DNA of 47,485 nucleotides, taken from CAYPHY01 sp964410625. GTDB taxonomy: Bacteria > Chloroflexota > Anaerolineae > Promineifilales > Promineifilaceae. Below are positions 1-7,491 of this stretch, one piece after another (within the stretch, counting starts at the first letter, position 1; each line of letters opens with the position of its first letter). Under the pieces are notes generated by a model. The model saw only the letters and a list, made by a program, of their open reading frames with translations. It made no database searches and had not been told where the DNA came from. Made by a program: the position numbers and the translations under genes. The stretch is taken from NCBI GenBank assembly GCA_964410625.1, contig CAYPHY010000041.1, positions 1-47,485 on the forward strand, read 5' to 3'.

Positions 1-84
1 ATGCTGCCCAACCGCCGCTTTGACGAAGCGATGAAATTTTTGACGGATTGGTATGAGAATTTGACGGGAGAAACGGCATTCTGA
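1..84 (+). CDS. C-terminal end of an unidentified protein (partial)
   Basis: An open frame runs from the window edge to a TGA at 82-84 and encodes 27 residues including RRFDEAMKFLTDWYENL. The window begins on an ATG, but the composition looks like the amphipathic C-terminal helix of a longer protein that starts outside the window. The family cannot be recognised from this fragment. It lies 72 bp upstream of parA on the same strand and could be co-transcribed with it, although a palindromic repeat separates them. Confidence 0.5.
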   Translation: MLPNRRFDEAMKFLTDWYENLTGETAF

Positions 85-148
85 ATGAACAATGAGACAA
101 TGAACAATGGCCGTTGTTCATTGTCTCGTTGTTCATTGTTCATTGACG
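85..148. repeat. AATGAACAATG-type palindromic intergenic repeat
   Basis: Copies of ATGAACAATG on one side face CATTGTTCATTG copies on the other, giving a long hairpin between the upstream gene and parA. The same family recurs at 34938-35045, 47351-47400 and 47467-47485. An ATG inside it at 85 opens in frame with parA and would add 24 low-complexity residues. That extension is repeat sequence, not protein. Confidence 0.8.
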
Positions 149-156
149 AGGGAAGT

Positions 157-963
157 ATGGCGCGAATAATTGCGATTGCGATGCAGAAGGGTGGCGTGGG
201 CAAGACGACGACGACGATCAACCTGGCCGCCGCGCTGGCCGAGGCGGGGCAGCGGGTGTTGGCTGTTGACCTTGACCCCCAGAGCAATTTGACCCAACAC
301 GCCGGGTTCGACCCCGAACGCCTCTCCCCTACCCTCTATGATGCGCTGAAGGCGGAGGTAGAGGGGCAACCAAGCGACATTGGCGCAGCCGTTTACCAAT
401 CGGACGAAGGCTTCGACCTGCTCCCTTCCCAGCCGGAACTAAGCTTGATCGAAGTGGCGTTGATCAACACCCTCAGCCGTGAACGGGTGTTGGCGACCCT
501 GCTGGGCGAGATCGCCGGAAATTATGATTTTATCCTCATTGATTGTAATCCGTCGCTGGGGCTGCTGGTAATTAACGCGCTAACGGCCGCCGATAGCGTG
601 ATCATCCCCATCCAGACGGAATATCTAGCGGCGCGTGGGGCGTTTATGATCCTCTCCAGCATCGAAACGGTGCGGCGCAAGAAGCTCAATCCCGATCTGG
701 CGGTGGATGGCATTTTGCTGACGATGGCCGACCCGCGCACCACGCTGACCCGCGATATTTTGGCGGCCATTGACCAGCAGTATGGCGACGGCATCCGCAT
801 TTTCAACACTGTGGTGCGTCGCTCGGTGCGCTTTGCCGAAAGCGCGGTGGCTGGACAAAGCATCCTCGGCTATGATCCCGAAGGCCCCGGCGCAAAGGCT
901 TATCGCGCGGTGGCGCAAGAGATGTTGGGCGCGCCGGTAACGAACGGCCGCAAACGTAAGTAG
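157..963 (+). CDS. parA: ParA/Soj chromosome-partitioning ATPase
   Basis: This 268-residue protein is a ParA/Soj ATPase, which with ParB and parS segregates the chromosome or a replicon. The deviant Walker A motif KGGVGKTT is at residues 11-18, followed by DLDPQSN and the later DCNPSLG Walker B region. The start at 157 is chosen because MARIIAIAMQKGG is the usual N-terminus and a purine-rich GAGGGAAG lies just upstream. An in-frame ATG at 85 would translate a palindromic repeat. parB follows after 38 bp and a parS-like site lies at 3226-3241, so this is a complete ParABS set. Length fits chromosomal Soj better than long plasmid ParA proteins with N-terminal DNA-binding domains. Confidence 0.95.
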   Translation: MARIIAIAMQKGGVGKTTTTINLAAALAEAGQRVLAVDLDPQSNLTQHAGFDPERLSPTLYDALKAEVEGQPSDIGAAVYQSDEGFDLLPSQPELSLIEVALINTLSRERVLATLLGEIAGNYDFILIDCNPSLGLLVINALTAADSVIIPIQTEYLAARGAFMILSSIETVRRKKLNPDLAVDGILLTMADPRTTLTRDILAAIDQQYGDGIRIFNTVVRRSVRFAESAVAGQSILGYDPEGPGAKAYRAVAQEMLGAPVTNGRKRK

Positions 964-995
964 GGGCGGGTTTCAAACCTGCCCCTACCCCTAAA
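961..995. repeat. GGGGCGGGTTT hairpin between parA and parB
   Basis: AGGGGCGGGTTT faces AAACCTGCCCCT across a 3-nt loop, with one G-U pair, starting on the parA stop codon. Similar units (GTAGGGGCA.., GGGCAGG..CCTGC) occur at 31800-31915. It is a small interspersed repeat that may affect the parA:parB transcript ratio. Confidence 0.7.
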
Positions 996-1001
996 ACAAC
1001 C

Positions 1002-2105
1002 ATGGCCCGAAAAAAACCACGAGTCAGCCTGAACCAGCCCCTCCAGCCCCGCGTGGGTGATTTGGAGAAGTTGTTCGCCGGTGAAGCGGATGTGGAACAA
1101 TCGTCCGGCTTGCAACTGCTGGCGATCCGCCTCGACGCCATCCAGCCCGACCCCGACCAGCCGCGCAGCACCTTCTCCGATGAAGGACTACGCGAACTAA
1201 GCGAAAGCATCCGCCAGGATGGGGTGATCCAGCCAATTGAGGTGATCCAGGTGGGGGCTGACCAGTTCCGCATTGTACATGGGGAGCGGCGTTGGCGGGC
1301 GGCGCAAATGGCGGAGCTGGCAACCATCCCGGCCGTCGTCCGTCGTCGTGATTATGATGAGGTGACGCGCTTTGTGCGCCAGTTGGTGGAAAATATCCAG
1401 CGCGAAGATTTAAATGATGTCGATCGGGCGGCCGGGTTGTTGCGCTTGCGAAAGTTGATGCAGGAGGAGCTAGACGCAGCGGCCGCAGCCGACATCAACA
1501 GCGACGAACCGTGGGGCAGCAAAGTAACCTGGGCGAAGGTCGGCCGTCGCCTGGGCTATACGCGCCAGCGCATCCACCAACTGATCCAACTGCTCAATCT
1601 GCCAGAAGAGATCAAGGACGCTGTGCGCGATGGGTTGCTCAGCGAGCGCGACACGCGCATCTACCAGGGATTACGTGCCTCGCAGCAACGCGCCCTACAC
1701 CGTTCGCGGATGGAAGGGGAACTGGAAGCGGCCGAAGTGCGGCAAGTCGGCCGTCTGCTGAAGGAAGCACCCGATCTGACCGTCCACCAGGCCATCCGCC
1801 TGCTGCGCCAACCACCCACAGCCACGCTCCCAGTCTCCCAATCCCCCAGTCTCCCCGACAGCGATTTCAGCACATCCCCCCTCCCTCGCAGCAGCGAAAC
1901 CTGGCAAGAAAGCAGCGTGGTCCCCGCCCGCAGCGGCCGTCCTACGAGCATCGAGCGCCTCGACTGGATTCGCGGCCATCTGGCGCGGGTGGAGCGGCAA
2001 GGGTTGAGCGCGGCCGATCGCCAGGAGATGCTACGCCTGCTGCGGCTGATCCAGAAGGATGTTGCCTCGTTGATGACGGCGTTGAAGGGGGAGCGTGATG
2101 ATTAA
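1002..2105 (+). CDS. parB: ParB/Spo0J centromere-binding protein
   Basis: A 367-residue ParB/RepB/Spo0J-family protein that should bind parS and spread on DNA as a CTP-dependent clamp. The N-terminal nuclease-like domain begins near residue 43 and carries the family box GERRWRAAQMA, followed by VENIQREDLN. A helix-turn-helix segment (VGRRLGYTRQRIHQLIQLLNLP) follows. The linker around residues 275-285 (LPVSQSPSLPD) is a translated copy of the CTCCCAGTCTCCCAATC intergenic repeat. The C-terminal part resembles a dimerisation helix region. It follows parA after a hairpin repeat, and the parS-like site is about 1.1 kb downstream. Confidence 0.93.
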   Translation: MARKKPRVSLNQPLQPRVGDLEKLFAGEADVEQSSGLQLLAIRLDAIQPDPDQPRSTFSDEGLRELSESIRQDGVIQPIEVIQVGADQFRIVHGERRWRAAQMAELATIPAVVRRRDYDEVTRFVRQLVENIQREDLNDVDRAAGLLRLRKLMQEELDAAAAADINSDEPWGSKVTWAKVGRRLGYTRQRIHQLIQLLNLPEEIKDAVRDGLLSERDTRIYQGLRASQQRALHRSRMEGELEAAEVRQVGRLLKEAPDLTVHQAIRLLRQPPTATLPVSQSPSLPDSDFSTSPLPRSSETWQESSVVPARSGRPTSIERLDWIRGHLARVERQGLSAADRQEMLRLLRLIQKDVASLMTALKGERDD

Positions 2106-2215
2106 CACAGATTTTTAGAAACAAACAGCGCAAGTCTGCATAGTACCAGCGAAAATCAGCGTTCGCACTGTTTTTATTAACTTCGTCGCCATTCAGGCAA
2201 AATCAGGGAAAGCAA

Positions 2216-3076
2216 ATGACAACAACAAAACCGACTGTGATTATCACCGGGGCTTCCCGTGGCCTGGGCGCGGCCGTCGCCCAGATAACGGCCGCATTTG
2301 GGGCAAACATAGTTTTGAACGCGCGTTCGGCTGATGATTTAGCCGGAGTAGCGGCCGAGATTAGGGAAGAGAGTGGGAGACTGGAGAGTGGGAGACTGGA
2401 GAGTGAGAGATTAGAAGCGTCCGCAATCCGCAATCGCCAATCCGCAATTGACCCGGTGTTGGTCGTGGCTGGGGATGTGGCGGACGCGGCCGTTTGCCAA
2501 CAGATTGTCGAGCAGACGATGGCGCGATTCGGCCGCATTGATGCGCTGGTCAACAATGCGGGTGTGTTGGAGCCAATTGCGCGGATTGCGGAGGTGGAGC
2601 CGGAGGCGTGGTGGGACAATGTGCGCATCAACCTTTTCGGCCCGCTGTTGCTGACCCAGGCCGCCCTACCCTACTTGCGAGAAAGCAAAGGACGAGTGAT
2701 CAATGTCTCTACCGGCGCGGCCGTGCGTGGTGTTGCGGGCTGGTCGGCCTATGGCACGTCGAAGGCAGCGTTGAATTTGTTGACGATGACATTGGCGGAG
2801 GAGGAACCGGCAATTACGGCCGTTGCTGTGCGGCCTGGTGTGGTGGACACAGAGATGCAACGGCAAATCCGAGAACGAGGAGAGGTGGGGATGACGGCCG
2901 AATCCCACAGACGCTTCGTACAACTACACGAGGAGAAAGAGTTGCTCGATCCGAAGTTGCCAGCTAAAGCGTTGGCAGTGCTGGCACTTCATGCACCACG
3001 CGCGTGGAGCGGCCGTTTTCTGTCGTGGGATGATGAGGAGGTGGCACTACTGGTGAGGGAGGAGACTGGCAATTAG
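2216..3076 (+). CDS. Short-chain dehydrogenase/reductase (classical SDR) with a repeat-derived insert
   Basis: This NAD(P)-dependent oxidoreductase has a Rossmann TGASRGLG motif at residues 11-18, the NNAG motif, the catalytic Ser in NVSTGA and the catalytic pair Tyr179/Lys183 (YGTSK). The C-terminal part (PGVVDTEMQ) resembles yeast Irc24/benzil-reductase-like SDRs; the substrate is unknown. At 286 residues it is longer than a typical 245-255. The excess is residues 52-79, an Arg/Glu/Ser-rich segment made of GGGAGACTGGAGAGT units and a CCGCAATCCGCAATCG unit, which are intergenic repeat sequence inserted in frame. The insert falls between the first Rossmann strands and the VVAGDVAD strand, a surface loop, so activity may be kept. 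Confidence 0.92.
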   Translation: MTTTKPTVIITGASRGLGAAVAQITAAFGANIVLNARSADDLAGVAAEIREESGRLESGRLESERLEASAIRNRQSAIDPVLVVAGDVADAAVCQQIVEQTMARFGRIDALVNNAGVLEPIARIAEVEPEAWWDNVRINLFGPLLLTQAALPYLRESKGRVINVSTGAAVRGVAGWSAYGTSKAALNLLTMTLAEEEPAITAVAVRPGVVDTEMQRQIRERGEVGMTAESHRRFVQLHEEKELLDPKLPAKALAVLALHAPRAWSGRFLSWDDEEVALLVREETGN

Positions 3077-3359
3077 AGGTATGCGTGCGTTTGGCAGGGC
3101 TTACACAGAAGCAACTTTTTTGACACGAATGACACGAATCTCACGAAAAATAGAAGTCAAAATTCCTGTAATTGGTGTCATACTCCACAACACTTATAAG
3201 CTGTTTACAGTTGCCAGGCTGGTACTGTTTCACGGGAAACACATTATGTCGATTAGGTTCAAGAACCAACAAGACATCATTCTACACGGTGACGTGTTAT
3301 TGTTAGAACTGCTTCAGATATAGAGCTACGTTTAAGGAAAGCGTGAGGAAGAAAAACGA
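3077..3359. other. Intergenic region with a parS-like site and a CACGAATGACACGAAT repeat
   Basis: The region holds one half of the CACGAATGACACGAATCTCACGAA repeat family (3119-3150) and the parS-like palindrome described separately. An 80-codon open frame (3081-3323) covers it, but it translates the repeat and has no ribosome binding site or recognisable composition, so I do not call it a gene. Confidence 0.7.
3226..3241. promoter_or_regulatory. parS-like centromere site
   Basis: TGTTTCACGGGAAACA matches the widely conserved bacterial parS consensus TGTTNCACGTGAAACA at every defined position except one (T to G at position 10). It lies about 1.1 kb downstream of parB, as expected because parS sites cluster near parAB and the origin. 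The match is read directly; binding by the local ParB is inferred. Confidence 0.75.
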
Positions 3360-4532
3360 CTATGCACTTTCTTCTTCGGCCGCCTTCTCCGCCTCTCTCG
3401 CTTCGATAGGGACATCGGCCAGTGCCTCATCGGGAAGGACATAACTGTGGGCCAGTCGCTTGTCCCCCCACTCCAGCATCTCCGGGTAGCGCATATTGCG
3501 TAATACCTGAACGGCGAAAATCTCCTGTACGCCCTCCTCAAAGCGCAGGAAGCCCACTGTACGGCCGTTTTGGATATTTACGACCCAAACCCCACAGGTG
3601 CGCTCGCTGAGGCGTTCTACGAGCGGTATACCGCTGAATACGGCCGATTCTCGCACCTGGGAGAGGCCGATAAAGGCCAAAGGGCCGGCGAAGTCAATAC
3701 CGCGGGTGAAGCCGGGTAAGACGGTCACTGTTTGCCAGGTCCCTTCTTCAGGATTGGCAACGGCCAGCGTCCCCTCCCCCGATTCCAGGAACCATAGGCG
3801 ATTGGCATACCAGCGTGGCGAATGGGGCATGGAGAGGCCACGTAAGAGGATTTCGTTGGTTTCCACATCCATCAAAACGCCACCCCGTGCCTTGTTCGCG
3901 CGCCATCCTCCCGGTGTGTCCGTTTCCCCCAGGGCAGTCACATACTTGGGCCTGCCATCTACCATCGCCAGACCATTCAGGTGGCAGCGGTCTTGTGGCG
4001 CAAGCTGGGTGACAAAGGGCGGCCGCCAGCGTGGATAAAAGCTATGGTCATCATCCAGCGTACACAGGCAGCAGAAGCGGGTATTGACCAGCCACAGTTC
4101 ATTATCGGCCGCCCAGGCCATCTCGTGAATATCAATATCGCCGGTGACGTGGATGCGGCGTGGCAGATAGGCGGCGTCATGTTTGCCCATCGGTTCCAGC
4201 TTCTTAGCCACAGCGGGCATATTGCGGTAATACCAGACAGTGTTCGTCCCACCAATGGTCAGCCGGGCATAGTCGTTGGCAATGCCCATCGGCTTGTTGA
4301 AGTTGCGGAAGTGGGTGTTGACCGTCCCCGTTTCCCCATCCAGCCGCACCAAAATCACCTTACCAGCCTGATAGGTGGAAACGGCCAGACTGATGCCCAT
4401 CTGCCCCAGTATTTCACCCAATGTAGAGGTATAGACACTACGTAAGGGATCGAGCTTCTTTTCCCCGTTTTGAGTTTGTGGGACTTGTGGCTCGTTGGCT
4501 TCTGGTGCGTTCGTGGTTTCTTGTTCACTCAT
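3360..4532 (-). CDS. TIGR03032/DUF4915 family protein
   Basis: A 390-residue protein resembling the TIGR03032/DUF4915 family, whose function is unknown. After about 30 hydrophilic residues, the body contains LGQMGISLAVSTYQAGKV, HFRNFNKPMGIA, DIHEMAW, NTRFCCLCTLD and MPHSPRWY, and reads like repeated beta-propeller blades. There is no signal peptide or transmembrane segment, so it should be cytoplasmic. It is transcribed away from two strong palindromes at 4631-4704. In other bacteria the family is often near exopolysaccharide or tetratricopeptide genes, but no such genes are seen here. Confidence 0.88.
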   Translation of the reverse strand: MSEQETTNAPEANEPQVPQTQNGEKKLDPLRSVYTSTLGEILGQMGISLAVSTYQAGKVILVRLDGETGTVNTHFRNFNKPMGIANDYARLTIGGTNTVWYYRNMPAVAKKLEPMGKHDAAYLPRRIHVTGDIDIHEMAWAADNELWLVNTRFCCLCTLDDDHSFYPRWRPPFVTQLAPQDRCHLNGLAMVDGRPKYVTALGETDTPGGWRANKARGGVLMDVETNEILLRGLSMPHSPRWYANRLWFLESGEGTLAVANPEEGTWQTVTVLPGFTRGIDFAGPLAFIGLSQVRESAVFSGIPLVERLSERTCGVWVVNIQNGRTVGFLRFEEGVQEIFAVQVLRNMRYPEMLEWGDKRLAHSYVLPDEALADVPIEAREAEKAAEEESA

Positions 4533-4630
4533 ACAGTTGCCCTATCACTAAGTAATTTCCGCCATGCTTAGTGCGGAGCATTGTACATAGATTTTCATAC
4601 TTGTCAAAGAAATGATGCGTTAAAAACGAA

Positions 4631-4654
4631 AAGTGTCAACCGTGGTTGACACTT
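4631..4654 (-). terminator. Palindrome with U-rich tail, likely terminator of the DUF6504 gene
   Basis: AAGTGTCAACC faces GGTTGACACTT around a 2-bp centre. On the minus strand the stem is followed by TTTTCGTTTTTA, the form of an intrinsic terminator for the gene at 4757-5113. The core TGTCAACC-N2-GGTTGACA is shared with the adjacent palindrome, so an operator role is an alternative. Confidence 0.55.
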
Positions 4655-4668
4655 TATCATCTCATTTG

Positions 4669-4704
4669 TGCATAAACTGTCAACCACGGTTGACAGTTTA
4701 TGCA
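4669..4704. repeat. 36-bp perfect palindrome with TGTCAACC core
   Basis: Arms of 17 bp (TGCATAAACTGTCAACC and its complement) surround a 2-bp AC centre. The inner 16 bases equal those of the neighbouring palindrome at 4631-4654 except for the centre. It lies between two minus-strand genes, about 140 bp upstream of the DUF4915 start. It could be an operator for a dimeric regulator or part of a double terminator. Confidence 0.75.
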
Positions 4705-4756
4705 AGGGTAAACAAATTCGTGCTATTCATATCAAAAACGCCGGTCAGCGAGAAGG

Positions 4757-5113
4757 TTAAAGAAACAGTTCGCGGCGCAGAAACCAGCTCCCCTGCCGGT
4801 CATCAATGTTCTTGGGGGCGCGGTCATAGTAGAGTTCAAACATACGGCCGTCCTCCACCCTGACCTGAAAGAAGTAACGGCCGACTCCCCACGACCCTTG
4901 TTCGGCCGCCCGCGCAGCGTGTTCCGGTTGCATATTGCTGGCCATGCGGCCGCGACGGCCGTAATCGCGCCACTCGCCTAATAGCTCAACAATTTCCAGC
5001 GTGTCCCCGTTCCATGTAAAACGATCTGGGCAATGGGGCTTTTTGCTGGCCAAAGGTGGCTGCTCAAATTGAACCTTGATCTCCTGACCAATATAGCGTG
5101 AACTGATCTCCAT
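4757..5113 (-). CDS. DUF6504 family protein
   Basis: A small (118-residue) cytoplasmic protein with the WNGDTLEIVELLGEWRDYG and FELYYDRAPKNIDDRQGSWFLRREL segments of the DUF6504 family, common in Chloroflexota and Actinobacteria. The biochemical function is unknown. In actinobacteria relatives lie near DNA polymerase IV or nucleotide-metabolism genes, a link not seen here. The start at 5113 (MEISSRYIGQEIKV) is chosen because the 22 residues before it in the longer frame (from 5179) are unlike the family. A terminator-like palindrome follows at 4631-4654. Confidence 0.85.
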   Translation of the reverse strand: MEISSRYIGQEIKVQFEQPPLASKKPHCPDRFTWNGDTLEIVELLGEWRDYGRRGRMASNMQPEHAARAAEQGSWGVGRYFFQVRVEDGRMFELYYDRAPKNIDDRQGSWFLRRELFL

Positions 5114-5206
5114 TATAATTTTTGATTCTTGTCTTATATTTGTGCTAACAGGAGCAGGAACTCTGTTCCTACTCCCCACATTACCTACATTACCCTACGT
5201 TATCCA

Positions 5207-7186
5207 CTAGGGTAAGCCTAGACCAATCCCTAACAACTTAGCACCACCTATTCCTGAGTTATTACCTAACCAGTATAACTCACCCTGGCAATTCGTGTTA
5301 CTCCCCAATGATATTGGACGGCAACGTGCAATAGCCCTTATTGGTATTTTCACTCCGTCCAATTTCACTGCTCTTTCAAAGCTCAGATAAAGGTCACCAC
5401 TCTCAGGCTCGACCCAGGCACCAATCAGGTCTTTTTTGATACCCTCATCACTGCCATCAAAGTAAAGCTGCCAGTTTCCGGCTGTGTTTTCACCCATTGA
5501 TGTGGGCGTAAACTGAAGCAAATCCTCGTCTAAGGCTTGGACACCAGTTACTTTAACCCCACCTGTGGTGCTGATTAATAGGTCACCGCCTGGCTCGAAT
5601 GCTATGGCATCAATCTGTTCTCCACCTCCAGATAGGTCAACATCAGAACCATCGAAATACAAATCAAAGCTGCCGGCCGTGTTTTCACCAATTGAAGTAG
5701 GCTTGAACCTGACAATATCATGTGCAGCTACCGTTCCCAGCCCGTTGATGCTTTGAGGCTTTTGAAAGGCTAGAAACAGGTCACCATTTGGCTGTACATC
5801 AAACGCCGACAGATTTTGATTCAGACCCATATCAGAGGCGTCAAAGTACATTGACCACCCTTCGTTTGCTGGATCAAACACCAGGATGTCACCAGTCTGG
5901 TATTGGACACCGCGAGTTTCACCACTACCGCTTAGCGTGGCATAGATTGGCCTTTGGCGAGTAGCGGACTGATATAGACGGCCGTATAGCCCCCATCCAC
6001 TGCCATCCTGGTACCAACTAGTCCAGATTACAACAAAGCGGCCGTTATTAGCCAATGCGACCTTTGGCTCTTGTTGTGAGTCATAAGTAGTCGTGTTAAT
6101 TTGAAACTCGTTACCAACTGCCTTACCCAAATGGTTATATTGTTGTCCATAGATGCCACCAGAACTGCCATCCTGGTCCTCACTACGCCAGCTGATAATG
6201 AAATTACCGGCCGCATCCAGAGAGACTGAAGGGTTCAATTGCCATCCGGGCAGATAACTATTTACCCGAAATTGCTTGCCCTTAGCACGTCCCATTGAGT
6301 CATAGGTACGAGCATATACGTCACTCTCTTCTTTTGACCAATGTCCACTCCGGTACCAGGCAACAACAAAATCACCACTGTGATCGGCCGCAATATCAGG
6401 GTATAGCTGGTCATCTCGAACAGCGTTGTTGACTCTAAAGCTTTTGCCCAAAGGCTGGCCTTTTAGAGAGAGCATTCGACCCCAGACTTCTGACCAGTCA
6501 CTCCATACGACAACATACGTTCCGGGAATTGTCATGGCGACGGATGGAAACACCTGTTCAAGCGTAGCAGCATCAGGCTCAACATCAACTTCGGCGCTCA
6601 GTGGATCACCATTCAATTTGTAAACACGAGCCTTAACCCGCTTCAGAAACTCACCTACATATTGTTGATCCGTATAGGTAACAACAAAGTTTCCCATCGC
6701 ATCTATGGCAACGTCATGACCTTGGGAATAAGTGGAATTTTCCATTGTCAGTTCATCGCTCAAAGGAGAACCCTGGTTATTAAACGCCCGTGCTTTGACA
6801 TTTAATCCCCCATTGGCTCCCCAAGCAACCACAAAATTACCAGAACTATTCATGGCAATTTTTGGCGAGAAAAGGGTGTCTTCAGTTGTTTCATTGATAA
6901 CGAACTCCTGGCCTAGCGCTTGTGCCTGGTTATTAAACCTTCGAGCATATATCTGGCCCTGGCTTTCATAAACAACCACGAAATTACCATCATTATCCAC
7001 AGCGACATCCATACTGTATTGATCGCCGGTGGAAATGGTATTAACCTGGAATTCGCCAGTTAATGGCGTGGGATCATCGGCCGTTGCTTGGGTATTCGTT
7101 GCCTGGACTGGCAGAGCAACAAAGGCTGACAAGAAAGCGACCAAAACGGCCGCTATGGAAAACTTGACTACCTGCCGACTGTTCAT
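5207..7186 (-). CDS. Secreted GNFVVxW-repeat protein with C-terminal FDGSD module
   Basis: This 659-residue exported protein starts with a signal peptide (FSIAAVLVAFLSAFVALPVQA, cleavage near residue 29). Residues 45-410 hold about seven repeats of some 50 residues with the core DxxGNFVVxWxS...YARxFNxxGxxxGxEFxVN, a beta-propeller-like extracellular repeat. Residues 425-659 are a separate module with repeated LYFDGSD(V/E)GL units and phrases such as PTS(I/M)GENTAG. That module also ends the trypsin at 15581-17710. The ribosome site AAGGAG lies 5 bases before the ATG. Base composition is more AT-rich than in neighbouring genes and it has fewer CGGCCG words, suggesting a different history. It is probably an adhesin or surface protein; the ligand is unknown. 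Confidence 0.85.
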   Translation of the reverse strand: MNSRQVVKFSIAAVLVAFLSAFVALPVQATNTQATADDPTPLTGEFQVNTISTGDQYSMDVAVDNDGNFVVVYESQGQIYARRFNNQAQALGQEFVINETTEDTLFSPKIAMNSSGNFVVAWGANGGLNVKARAFNNQGSPLSDELTMENSTYSQGHDVAIDAMGNFVVTYTDQQYVGEFLKRVKARVYKLNGDPLSAEVDVEPDAATLEQVFPSVAMTIPGTYVVVWSDWSEVWGRMLSLKGQPLGKSFRVNNAVRDDQLYPDIAADHSGDFVVAWYRSGHWSKEESDVYARTYDSMGRAKGKQFRVNSYLPGWQLNPSVSLDAAGNFIISWRSEDQDGSSGGIYGQQYNHLGKAVGNEFQINTTTYDSQQEPKVALANNGRFVVIWTSWYQDGSGWGLYGRLYQSATRQRPIYATLSGSGETRGVQYQTGDILVFDPANEGWSMYFDASDMGLNQNLSAFDVQPNGDLFLAFQKPQSINGLGTVAAHDIVRFKPTSIGENTAGSFDLYFDGSDVDLSGGGEQIDAIAFEPGGDLLISTTGGVKVTGVQALDEDLLQFTPTSMGENTAGNWQLYFDGSDEGIKKDLIGAWVEPESGDLYLSFERAVKLDGVKIPIRAIARCRPISLGSNTNCQGELYWLGNNSGIGGAKLLGIGLGLP

Positions 7187-7491
7187 GTTGACTCCTTGCT
7201 CGTTTTGTACGAGCTTTTGCTATTGCGTCATACCAAAATATGACACACCGATTAGGCGGAGTCGTTAATAGTATAGTTAGTACGACTAAGTTTCTGGGGT
7301 CACGAGTGGTATAGCGGGTGACTTCAGGTACAGACGACTCGCGCCTGTTCTCTTACTGAAATCATTGTATATCAGAGTAAATCGGGACAGACAGTGACAA
7401 ATGTTACTAAAAGATATGTGATCTTCAACACTAGTGGAGGGTGCTGGTGATAGGGATTTATTGATTGTTACGGTTCTGTCTATTGTGGATG
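7187..7491. promoter_or_regulatory. Leader of the secreted repeat protein: two inverted repeats
   Basis: Just upstream of the minus-strand gene at 7186, GCTCG/CGAGC (7198-7214) forms a small hairpin next to the ribosome binding site. GTCATA-N6-TATGAC (7227-7244) is an operator-like palindrome. I see no gene in the rest of this 305-bp gap; an open frame at 7286-7750 overlaps the radical SAM gene and is not supported. Confidence 0.5.

Noticed and set aside
3081..3323. 80-codon open frame
   Set aside because: Translates the CACGAAT repeat and the parS region; no ribosome site.
5190..5210. Single DnaA-box-like TTATCCACT near parAB
   Set aside because: Only one copy, no cluster or AT-rich unwinding region, so not an origin.
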